Origin: VFJL01 sp037147395
GTDB taxonomy: Bacteria; Pseudomonadota; Gammaproteobacteria; Burkholderiales; Nitrosomonadaceae
Assembly: GCA_037147395.1 (NCBI GenBank)
Contig: JBAWVG010000004.1
Coordinates: 1-55,024 of the forward strand
Length of the DNA: 55,024 nt
Direction of reading: 5' to 3'
Numbering within the stretch: position 1 is the stretch's first letter; every line of letters starts with the position of its first letter. The notes under the pieces are model-generated. The model made no database searches. It was not told where the DNA came from and saw nothing but the letters and a program-made list of their open reading frames with translations. The translations under genes and the position numbers were made by a program. Below, piece by piece: positions 15,987 to 23,149 of this stretch.

Positions 15987-17636
15987 ATGCCCGATATTCC
16001 CACAACGACTGATCTTCCCACTCTTTACGATCTCTGTGATGCGAAATTTGATAATAGTTTCGTGCGAGATCTGCCAGGCGATCCTGAGACACGTAATGTT
16101 CCACGTTCGGTGAATAATGCCTGTTATACCCGCGTTGACCCGACACCAGTACAGTCACCTCAATTACTTGCCTGGTCACAACCGGTTGCTGATTTACTTG
16201 GAATCTCGCAACCAGAATCACCTACCGGCCGGGTGGCGGAACTGCTCGGCGGTAAAATCACCCTCCCCGGCATGCAGCCCTACGCAGCACGCTATGGTGG
16301 CCATCAGTTCGGTCATTGGGCTGGTCAACTCGGCGATGGTCGAGCCATCACCTTGGGAGAGATACTCAGCCCGGATCATAAGCGTTTGGAGTTGCAGCTC
16401 AAGGGTGCCGGCAGAACTCCCTACTCTCGCACAGCCGATGGTCGGGCGGTGCTGCGATCCTCGGTCCGTGAATTCCTCTGTAGCGAGTCCATGCATCATC
16501 TCGGAGTACCGACTACCCGAGCATTGAGTCTGGTGGCGACGGGAGAATCAGTATGGCGGGACATGTTTTATGATGGAAATCCGCAGGCCGAGATGGGTGC
16601 CATCATCTGCCGCATCTCGCCCTCATTCGTTCGATTTGGTAATTTCGAGATACTCTCCGCACAAGGCGAACTCGATACACTCAAGCGTCTGGCTGACTAC
16701 GTGATCGACCAACACTTCCCCGATCTGGGAACGCCCTCACCCATAGTCTATGCCCGCTGGTTCGAGGAGATCTGCCGGCGGACCGCTACCCTAGTAGCGC
16801 ATTGGATGAGGGTTGGTTTTGTACATGGAGTGATGAATACTGACAATATGTCGATACTGGGACTGACGATCGATTATGGTCCCTACGGCTGGTTGGAGGG
16901 TTTTGATCTGGAATGGACTCCCAACACGACAGATGCCCAGGGACGTCGTTATTGCTTTGGAAAACAGCCAGAGATTGCCAGATGGAATCTGACCCGGCTT
17001 GCCACTGCCCTCTCCCCACTGATCAGCGACCGGTCGCTACTGGAACAGGGTTTGGCAGTCTTTAACGATACCTTCCACACCACCTGGCGTGGAATGCTGG
17101 CAGATAAGCTCGGCCTGAATTCACTGGACCTTGAGGGTGATGAGAGTCTTCTGAGCGAACTGTTTGACCTGTTACAGCAGTCCGAGATTGATATGACGGT
17201 CTTCTTTCGGGGGCTGATGAGTATCCCGTTAACGACTGCCGATAATTTGCTAGAAAGTCCCTCACTATCTGGGCTGCTACGTCATGCATTCTATACAGAA
17301 GAGGGTTTTGTACACTCTCAAACGAGCTTAGACAAATGGCTGAACCGCTATATTGCCCGAATAGATCTGGATACGAAAAGTCCTAACTTAAGGAATCTGG
17401 AAGGGACGCGTCTACAGCGAATGAGTCTCTCAAATCCAAAGTACGTACTCCGCAATTATCTAGCACAGCAGGCGATTGAAGGATTACAACAGGGCGACTC
17501 ATCCTTCATGATGCGCCTGATGGAGGTCCTGAGACAGCCCTACGACGAGCAACCCTCTCATAATGACCTCGCACGCCTACGTCCAGAATGGGCACGTAAT
17601 AAACCTGGATGTTCAGCGCTATCGTGCAGCTCATAA
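15987..17636 (+). CDS. selO: Protein adenylyltransferase SelO (YdiU family)
   Basis: SelO is a pseudokinase-fold enzyme that transfers AMP from ATP to Ser, Thr or Tyr residues of target proteins and is linked to the oxidative stress response. From the ATG at 15987 it has 549 residues. The segment TPYSRTADGRAVLRSSVREF near residue 143 is the ATP-binding region, and HGVMNTDNMSILG near 280 carries the Asn and Asp that hold the metal. The C-terminus ends SCSS, with Cys where eukaryotic SelO has selenocysteine. An in-frame GTG at 15939 would add 16 residues without family similarity, so the ATG is preferred. It is intact and full length. No operon partner is obvious. Confidence 0.93.
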   Translation: MPDIPTTTDLPTLYDLCDAKFDNSFVRDLPGDPETRNVPRSVNNACYTRVDPTPVQSPQLLAWSQPVADLLGISQPESPTGRVAELLGGKITLPGMQPYAARYGGHQFGHWAGQLGDGRAITLGEILSPDHKRLELQLKGAGRTPYSRTADGRAVLRSSVREFLCSESMHHLGVPTTRALSLVATGESVWRDMFYDGNPQAEMGAIICRISPSFVRFGNFEILSAQGELDTLKRLADYVIDQHFPDLGTPSPIVYARWFEEICRRTATLVAHWMRVGFVHGVMNTDNMSILGLTIDYGPYGWLEGFDLEWTPNTTDAQGRRYCFGKQPEIARWNLTRLATALSPLISDRSLLEQGLAVFNDTFHTTWRGMLADKLGLNSLDLEGDESLLSELFDLLQQSEIDMTVFFRGLMSIPLTTADNLLESPSLSGLLRHAFYTEEGFVHSQTSLDKWLNRYIARIDLDTKSPNLRNLEGTRLQRMSLSNPKYVLRNYLAQQAIEGLQQGDSSFMMRLMEVLRQPYDEQPSHNDLARLRPEWARNKPGCSALSCSS

Positions 17637-17842
17637 ATTCTGACTGCCCTTCATTAGCTCAATTTAATTCTTCAATTGATCCGCCAGAGAGTGTGCCGAG
17701 GTTAACTATCGCATTGAATACTCGGCTGATCTGCTCTATCAATAAAAGCATAGAGATCGTACTAGAGCGTGCCATGAATATTCATGACGACTCTGCTATA
17801 CGAGACCTACGTCTTAAGTTATTTAACGAAGTCTTCTCTTAA
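17609..17842 (+). CDS. Possible small ORF after selO (doubtful)
   Basis: A 77-codon frame overlaps the last 28 bases of selO and ends 9 bp before the next gene. Its second half (IALNTRLICSINKSIEIVLERAM) reads like a natural helical peptide, but there is no ribosome site before the first ATG and no family resemblance. It may be a remnant or noise. Confidence 0.22.
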   Translation: MFSAIVQLINSDCPSLAQFNSSIDPPESVPRLTIALNTRLICSINKSIEIVLERAMNIHDDSAIRDLRLKLFNEVFS

Positions 17843-17851
17843 GGAACAAAA

Positions 17852-18220
17852 ATGAAAAAAGTTCTTCCTACCCTGATTGTGGTTGCTGCAACGGCACTTC
17901 TGAGCTTGGGCGCTATCGCTGCAGATCCTTTAGGAGCCGCATTAACAGCGGCTGGAACTGAGGCTGCTAAATCGGCCACAGCTGCCAAATCAGCAGCTAC
18001 CGCTGAAGCACTAAAACCTGTCGATGCCGCTAAATCTGCTGCAACTGCTAAGGCTACTGAGGTCACCAAGTCAGTCGAGTCTGCTAAGTCTAGAGCAACG
18101 ACTAAGGCAATCGAATCTGCCGGACATATCGAGGCCGCTAAGTCGGCCGCAACCGCTAAGGCTACTGAAGTCGGTAAAATTCCTGCGACATACTTACCAA
18201 CACTGCCTGCTCAGAAATAA
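17852..18220 (+). CDS. Exported Ala/Lys-rich repeat protein
   Basis: The protein has 122 residues. A signal peptide (MKKVLPTLIVVAATALLSLG, cut after AIAA) is followed by a low-complexity helix-forming region built from A-K-S-A-x-T-A-K units. The block AAKSAATAKATEV occurs twice with a period of 36 residues (bases 18026 and 18134). The two DNA copies differ at many third positions, so the repetition is conserved at protein level. A clear AAGGA precedes the ATG. The composition suggests a long amphipathic or coiled helix in the periplasm, akin to Ala-rich exported proteins of unknown function. No known family is assigned. Confidence 0.7.
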   Translation: MKKVLPTLIVVAATALLSLGAIAADPLGAALTAAGTEAAKSATAAKSAATAEALKPVDAAKSAATAKATEVTKSVESAKSRATTKAIESAGHIEAAKSAATAKATEVGKIPATYLPTLPAQK

Positions 18221-18272
18221 CTCATCCTGCCGTTTAGCCTCTTCAGCCTTAAAAGTCATTCACTGTCCAACT

Positions 18273-18300
18273 GAAAGATGGGTGCTCGCACCTATCTTTC
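18273..18300. repeat. Near-perfect 13-bp hairpin after the repeat-protein gene
   Basis: GAAAGATGGGTGC (18273-18285) pairs with GCACCTATCTTTC (18288-18300) with one G-T mismatch and almost no loop. It lies 53 bp after the stop codon of the Ala/Lys-rich gene. No T run follows on the plus strand, so it may stabilise or weakly terminate the transcript. Confidence 0.5.
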
Positions 18301-18457
18301 CTTCGCCAGGTTTAACCTGAATCTGCTAAGGGTGATCCCTTGCTTACATATGAGCGTTTTTGAATCGATCAACTAAATCGCCTTGATATATGTTCAAAAC
18401 CGGAACAATCTGGCAGTATCATTGTCGGGAGTAAGGCCCTTCCCAATATAGGAACTG

Positions 18458-19132
18458 ATGAATACGTTAACTGAAACGCAACTCGTGTCCATGCTTGAGA
18501 TGCAGGATGGCATGAATAAAAAGGTTAATCCCGACTGGATCGCTGCCCACAATAACTGGCATCGGGCCATACAAGTTGAAGCCGTTGAGGCGATCGAGCA
18601 TCACGGGTGGAAATGGTGGAAGAAGCAGAATTGCGATATGGCACAGCTCCGTATGGAGCTGGTCGATATCTGGCACTTCATTCTCTCGACGGTCATTCAG
18701 AACACACGCGGCAGTATGAGATTCGCAACCATAGAGATGATTTCAGAGCTGAATCTCTCTCAAAAATCAGTGCAGTTTGATAACCAATACTACATCCTGG
18801 CAAAGATGAATCTATTAGAGAAGCTTGACCTCCTAGTAGGCCTCTCCGCCGCCAAACGGACCAGTCTGGCCCTATTCGATTCCCTCTTATCCGACTGTGG
18901 GATGAGCTGGATCGAGCTCTTCAAACAGTATACTGGCAAGAACGTTCTCAACGTGTTTCGCCAAGAATACGGTTACAAGGCTGGAACCTATATTAAGATC
19001 TGGAATGGTCGTGAGGACAACGAACACCTGATCGAAGTGCTCAATATCGTTGACTTGAGTGCTAATAATGTTCATGATGAGCTTTACCGGGCTCTCGAGA
19101 CACGGTACTTGCTAGCACTTAATGAACAATAG
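18458..19132 (+). CDS. Dimeric dUTPase (all-alpha NTP pyrophosphatase superfamily)
   Basis: The 224-residue, all-helical protein shows the metal-binding pattern of the MazG-like dimeric dUTPase family: E-x-x-E in EAVEAIEHHGWKWWKK (about residues 43-58) and E-x-x-D in MELVDIWHF (about 68-76). These enzymes hydrolyse dUTP, and usually dUDP, to dUMP, keeping uracil out of DNA and feeding thymidylate synthesis. They are unrelated to the trimeric Dut. It ends 50 bp before the HU gene on the same strand and may be partly co-transcribed with it. Confidence 0.83.
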   Translation: MNTLTETQLVSMLEMQDGMNKKVNPDWIAAHNNWHRAIQVEAVEAIEHHGWKWWKKQNCDMAQLRMELVDIWHFILSTVIQNTRGSMRFATIEMISELNLSQKSVQFDNQYYILAKMNLLEKLDLLVGLSAAKRTSLALFDSLLSDCGMSWIELFKQYTGKNVLNVFRQEYGYKAGTYIKIWNGREDNEHLIEVLNIVDLSANNVHDELYRALETRYLLALNEQ

Positions 19133-19182
19133 TTTTTGCAGTCTGCAGTGAATTTTTATAACCACAAGAGGGAGAAAACACC

Positions 19183-19464
19183 ATGAACCGCAAAGAACTC
19201 ATCGATGCACTAGCAACCAAAACAGGCAGCAGCAAGGCCGATGCTGACCGCAATATCGCTGCTCTGATTGAAGTCATCACCGCCACTCTAAAGAAGGGTG
19301 ACAATGTCGCCTTGGTCGGATTTGGTACATTCGAAGTCCGCAAACGTGCCGCACGCAGTGGTCGCAACCCTGCCACCGGAGAGGCCATCAAGATCAAGGC
19401 ATCCAAGCAACCTGCCTTCAAGGCTGGCGCGACCTTGAAAGCCGCTGTGAATGGAGCGAAGTAA
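19183..19464 (+). CDS. hupB: HU-family DNA-binding protein
   Basis: The protein has 93 residues, slightly longer than the usual 90. N-terminal helices (MNRKELIDALATKTG) are followed by the beta-arm signature GFGTFEVRKRAARSGRNP (near residues 46-63) and the C-terminal helix FKAGATLKAAVN. HU binds and bends DNA without sequence specificity as a nucleoid-organising dimer. The ribosome site GAGGGAG lies 9 nt before the ATG. The hairpin at 19478-19505 follows the stop. Whether it is the alpha- or beta-type HU cannot be decided. Confidence 0.93.
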   Translation: MNRKELIDALATKTGSSKADADRNIAALIEVITATLKKGDNVALVGFGTFEVRKRAARSGRNPATGEAIKIKASKQPAFKAGATLKAAVNGAK

Positions 19465-19477
19465 CAGCGACTCCAGT

Positions 19478-19505
19478 AGCAACCGCTAGTCATCTGGCGG
19501 TTGCT
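19478..19505 (+). terminator. Probable terminator hairpin of the HU gene
   Basis: AGCAACCGC (19478-19486) and GCGGTTGCT (19497-19505) form a 9-bp perfect stem with a 10-nt loop, 14 bp after the HU stop codon. Only CTT follows, so the U tract is weak and some readthrough into the 23-codon ORF is possible. Confidence 0.6.
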
Positions 19506-19554
19506 CTTACCGGCTCAAATCACTCTATGAACACCCTCAATACAGGAGATTATC

Positions 19555-19626
19555 ATGGCAAAGGGCCAGCAAAAGAAAACAAAAGAAGCAAAGAAACCTA
19601 AGAAGAAACCAACACCCGCCATCTGA
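19555..19626 (+). CDS. Tiny Lys-rich protein, 23 aa
   Basis: A very short ORF with an excellent ribosome site (AGGAG, then ATTATC, then ATG) reads MAKGQQKKTKEAKKPKKK and ends in PTPAI. About half of the residues are Lys and there is no hydrophobic segment, so it is cytosolic and would bind nucleic acid or ribosomes if made. From memory, small basic proteins of the form M-x-K-G-Q-x-x-x-x-K-E-x-K-K-P-K-K occur in many proteobacteria as uncharacterised short ORFs; this one matches that pattern but appears shorter. It lies 90 bp after the HU gene, with the hairpin between. Confidence 0.62.
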   Translation: MAKGQQKKTKEAKKPKKKPTPAI

Positions 19627-19756
19627 TCCATTCTTGTGCTGAATGGATTCTGTAACAATCCGCATGACCCCGATACAAGCCGCAAACAATTAAATTGTAA
19701 TCATCTGGTCAGACTTCATTCTTATACAGATGGCTAAGCCTTAACCCACAACAACG

Positions 19757-20110
19757 TTACAATAACTTGACGACCCTCTCCGGGGGACGGCACAGCACAG
19801 CCTCATTACCACGCACTACAATAGGACGCTGAATCAGGTCTGGGTTGTCCACCATAATCTTGATCAATTCCTCGTCCGATAGCTTCTGTTCATCAAGTTT
19901 AAGACTATTTGCCAGCGGCTCATCGCTACGGAGCACATCCCGTGCACTCACTCCTAGCCTCTCAATCAAGCCCCTTAACTGCTCGACCGTCAAGGGTGTT
20001 TCATAATAGTTGACCATCTCAAATGCTTGCCCGCTATCCTTAAGAATAGCAATGGTGGCCCTACACTTGCTACAGGTGGACTTCTGATAAATGGTCAGTT
20101 TATTACTCAT
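19757..20110 (-). CDS. ArsC/Spx-family thioredoxin-fold protein (YfgD-like)
   Basis: The 117-residue protein has an N-terminal strand followed by the CxxC-containing loop STCSKCRAT (Cys13 and Cys16), then the ArsC-type helical insertion and the strand QRPIVVRGNEAVLCRPPERV. Arginines in VLRSDEP, QRPIVV and CRPPER sit where ArsC holds the oxyanion. Glutaredoxin-linked ArsC enzymes reduce arsenate to arsenite. The YfgD branch, which this resembles, is of unproven substrate. Its start lies inside the last codons of the ybaL-like gene (8-bp overlap), so the two are translationally coupled. A true arsenate reductase role is possible since arsB is present 6 kb away, but it is not shown. Confidence 0.8.
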   Translation of the reverse strand: MSNKLTIYQKSTCSKCRATIAILKDSGQAFEMVNYYETPLTVEQLRGLIERLGVSARDVLRSDEPLANSLKLDEQKLSDEELIKIMVDNPDLIQRPIVVRGNEAVLCRPPERVVKLL

Positions 20111-21821
20111 GTGTTTCCTCCCTGGTTTTGATTCTTTTTAGGATATAACGAGTCATGCTAAACGCGAGCTCATGCTCTCCTAGAAATGCTATTCCTAAAC
20201 CCTCTTTCTCAAGTAGTTCTGACTCTTCTTCGGTATGAGTCCGGATAATAATCTCGATTTTTGGATTTAGCATACGTGCAGTCTCAACCATGCTGCGCGC
20301 ACGCAAGGCATCTGGGATTGCAATCACCAGCATATCAGCCCTTACAATATGTGCCTGTATCAGCACCGAAGGGTCCGCCGCATCACCTGCGACAGCGTGG
20401 ACTCCTCGACTCCGTAATCTCTCGACTAACTCGCGATTCTGTTCGGCCACGACTAGAGATAATCCTTGCTCTGTTAATGACTCGCCGATACGCTGACCGA
20501 CCCGGCCATAACCGACCAGCACCACATGATTAGTCACGGAGCTTGATGAGACGTTCATCGGCAATTCAGCCAATGGGTCAACATTACGTTCAAGTATCCG
20601 TGCAAGCTCTGATCGCCCACGAATCCACGCTTGCAGGGGCTCGATTATCTGGAATACCAATGGATTGAGCGTGATCGAGATTAATGCCCCCGCCAGTATC
20701 AGGTTCTGACCCTCGATCGGCAGTAGCCCGAGAGAGACTCCCAACGCTGTCAGGATAAATGAGAACTCACCAATCTGCGCGAGACTGGCCGATACCGTTA
20801 GAGCCGTATTTAACGGGTAGCGGAAGGCAAGAACAAGTAGAAAGGCAGCCAAGGATTTACCCATCACGATGATGGCGACCACAGCAAGAACCCGAAATGG
20901 CTGCTCCATCACAATATTCGGATCAAACAGCATACCAACCGAGACGAAGAATAAGACTGAGAAGGCATCCCTAAGCGGAAGCGAGTCCTGAGCAGCACGA
21001 TGGCTCAAGTGCGACTCTCGCATGACCATGCCCGCAAAGAAAGCGCCGAGTGCGAAAGAAACGCCAAATAGCGTCGCTGATCCATAGGCTATCCCTACCG
21101 CGACCGCAATCACGCTCAGGATGAAGAGCTCGTTCGAGCGGGTGCTGGCGACATGCCATAATAACCACGGAAATACTCGCTTACCCACAATCAACATGAG
21201 TCCGATGAAGATCGCAACCTTACCGAAGGTAATCAGCAACGTGACAAACAGATTGGGTTCGGATGATCCTGCATCGGTAGTCACAACGTTACCGCCCAGC
21301 CAACCTGCAAGTGGCGGCAGTAACACCAGAACCAGAACCATCGCTAGATCCTCGACCACCAACCATCCAACCGCGATCTGGCCATTGACGGACTTGAGTG
21401 CACCACGCTGCTCCAGAGCACGCAGTAATACGACCGTGCTCGCCACAGAGAGAGCGAGACCAAATACTAGACCCGCACCCAGGCTCCAACCCCAGAGATC
21501 GGCAACCCCCATCCCGAATCCGGTCGCAACTACAATCTGCAAGACAGCACCCGGAACAGCGATACGCTTAACTGCCAAAAGATCGTTCAGTGAGAAGTGC
21601 AATCCGACACCGAACATCAGAAGAATCACCCCTATCTCCGCTAGTTGCCGCGATAACTCAACATCCGCAACAAAGCCCGGAGTAGCAGGTCCAAGAATGA
21701 CGCCCGCAAGAAGGTAACCCACTAGCACTGGCAGCTTCAAACGATGAGCAATGAGCCCCAGTATCAAAGCAAGACCCAAGCTGGCTGCGATGGTGGTTAT
21801 TAAGGTAAGGCTATGGGGCAT
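20103..21821 (-). CDS. ybaL: CPA2 cation:proton antiporter, YbaL/KefB-like, with RCK domain
   Basis: The 572-residue protein has about twelve N-terminal membrane helices with the CPA2 signatures VGYLLAGVILGPATPGF (about residues 34-50) and FALGAFFAGMVMRES, and the conserved GWLVVEDLAMVL. A cytosolic TrkA-N/RCK domain follows from about residue 430 (VVLVGYGRVGQRIGESL), a nucleotide-binding Rossmann fold that gates the channel. Relatives exchange K+ or Na+ for H+ and protect against electrophiles or osmotic stress. The match along the membrane part is closest to E. coli YbaL. The downstream ArsC-like gene overlaps it by 8 bp. Confidence 0.87.
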   Translation of the reverse strand: MPHSLTLITTIAASLGLALILGLIAHRLKLPVLVGYLLAGVILGPATPGFVADVELSRQLAEIGVILLMFGVGLHFSLNDLLAVKRIAVPGAVLQIVVATGFGMGVADLWGWSLGAGLVFGLALSVASTVVLLRALEQRGALKSVNGQIAVGWLVVEDLAMVLVLVLLPPLAGWLGGNVVTTDAGSSEPNLFVTLLITFGKVAIFIGLMLIVGKRVFPWLLWHVASTRSNELFILSVIAVAVGIAYGSATLFGVSFALGAFFAGMVMRESHLSHRAAQDSLPLRDAFSVLFFVSVGMLFDPNIVMEQPFRVLAVVAIIVMGKSLAAFLLVLAFRYPLNTALTVSASLAQIGEFSFILTALGVSLGLLPIEGQNLILAGALISITLNPLVFQIIEPLQAWIRGRSELARILERNVDPLAELPMNVSSSSVTNHVVLVGYGRVGQRIGESLTEQGLSLVVAEQNRELVERLRSRGVHAVAGDAADPSVLIQAHIVRADMLVIAIPDALRARSMVETARMLNPKIEIIIRTHTEEESELLEKEGLGIAFLGEHELAFSMTRYILKRIKTREETHE

Positions 21822-22129
21822 TCGTCGGCCTATTTATATCTTCCACGCCTAGAGCATATCACGGGAGTTTTCATGACAAATGTACAGCACTCAACCTATC
21901 AGTCAACCATCTCAAATAAGGCTGGGGTTATTCTTGGGGAGTTATATTTCCGGCGGGAAAAGGGTCCCGTTAAATCCGTGAGGGATAGAGGTCAATTCCA
22001 GTTAAAACCGAAATCGTTGAGTCTCCATACATTCTGACTCGAGTCATCGTGACTCTAGACTCATTACTGAATTTTTACAGTTTTTACTATTGCAACCTGA
22101 AATTGATATTCATCCTAGATTAAATGAGT
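21822..22129. other. Intergenic stretch with palindromes and a doubtful short ORF
   Basis: The region is upstream of the leftward ybaL-like gene and downstream of the leftward glycosyltransferase gene. A 54-codon plus-strand frame (21873-22037) starts with ATG 6 nt after GGGAG but resembles nothing known; I do not call it a gene. A 12-bp palindrome TGACTCGAGTCA occurs at 22035-22046, with a further TGACTC at 22050-22055. Confidence 0.35.
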
Positions 22130-22972
22130 TTAATTTGAAACTTTGTCCACTACCATATCGGCTAAAAGAGTATCTTTTATGATGCATTGCTCGTCATAAT
22201 GATTAAAATAATTAATATTTCTAGTCTCACCACCTGCCTCATTACCTGCATCATCCCTAGTCATTTTAATTTTTGTAAAATATTCTAAGCTTTGAATCAT
22301 ATAGTGATTTATTTGAAACATCTCATTATCTGAGATAGTACGCGATGAACAAGCCCCTCTAATCTTGTGAACATCGAGATCCTCGAGATCATTCAGAGCA
22401 ATTGTTTGACATATCCATTTTGTGTTGAAATGATGCCCCAATCCTTTCTGTCGCATGAGAAATTGAGTACGAAGACCGGCTGGATGGACCTTATGTCCAC
22501 TACTCCCAAACATTGACCAATTTGTGTAAATTACATCGAATTCATCGTAATGATTTAATGCCTCACGAATATTTACACCCTCTTTTTTACAAAACCAAAA
22601 CTCATCCAGATCAGCGATCATAAGCCATTGACATTCATCTGCAATATGAAAATTCTTAAAAGCAGTTCTGTAATGTACCTTTTGTTTCCAAGGTTCTTCC
22701 AGTGAAATTAATTTCACCACACCTTGATCAATCCACGGTCGGACCAACTTCAAGCTATTATCAGTACTCCCATTATCTATTAAGTAAATTTGATCGATAC
22801 CTTGCCAAAGATAATGCTGAATCCACTCTTCTAAATTCATGGCTTCCTGCTTCATAATTGCCATAACACCCAGCTTATATCTTTGATGGAACTTCCTATT
22901 TATCGAGCCCCTATTTTTGATCTTTCTCGCTCTGTTCCATTGACGCAAGGCTTTCCATATTTTTACAAACAT
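22130..22972 (-). CDS. Glycosyltransferase family 2-like protein
   Basis: The 280-residue protein has a GT-A fold pattern. KQEAMNLEEWIQHYLWQGID (near residue 41) and IYLIDNGSTDNS (near 62-73) are the nucleotide-sugar binding start typical of GT2/GT92-like proteins annotated Glyco_tranf_2_4, and IADLDEFWF near 120 holds the DxD-type metal motif. It has no membrane helix. Its codons are visibly A+T-richer than the neighbours, and it stands alone, so recent horizontal arrival is plausible. It probably adds a sugar to a surface polysaccharide or glycolipid; donor and acceptor are unknown. Confidence 0.83.
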   Translation of the reverse strand: MFVKIWKALRQWNRARKIKNRGSINRKFHQRYKLGVMAIMKQEAMNLEEWIQHYLWQGIDQIYLIDNGSTDNSLKLVRPWIDQGVVKLISLEEPWKQKVHYRTAFKNFHIADECQWLMIADLDEFWFCKKEGVNIREALNHYDEFDVIYTNWSMFGSSGHKVHPAGLRTQFLMRQKGLGHHFNTKWICQTIALNDLEDLDVHKIRGACSSRTISDNEMFQINHYMIQSLEYFTKIKMTRDDAGNEAGGETRNINYFNHYDEQCIIKDTLLADMVVDKVSN

Positions 22973-23149
22973 TTACGTTCCTGCCAGAAGATAGACTGAA
23001 GTTTTTGAAGACGAGGAATGCTCAATAGAAAGTAGTTTCCGAAAGAAGTCTATTTCAATTTCTGATGTTTTACAGAGAAACCCACTTATTACTTGCATTG
23101 TCCAGGATCTAGAAATCAAATTGGATTTATATCGACAAATTATTCTGTG

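Noticed and set aside
21873..22037. 54-codon plus-strand frame with a fair ribosome site
   Set aside because: No recognisable domain or signal; composition is not convincing enough to call a gene.
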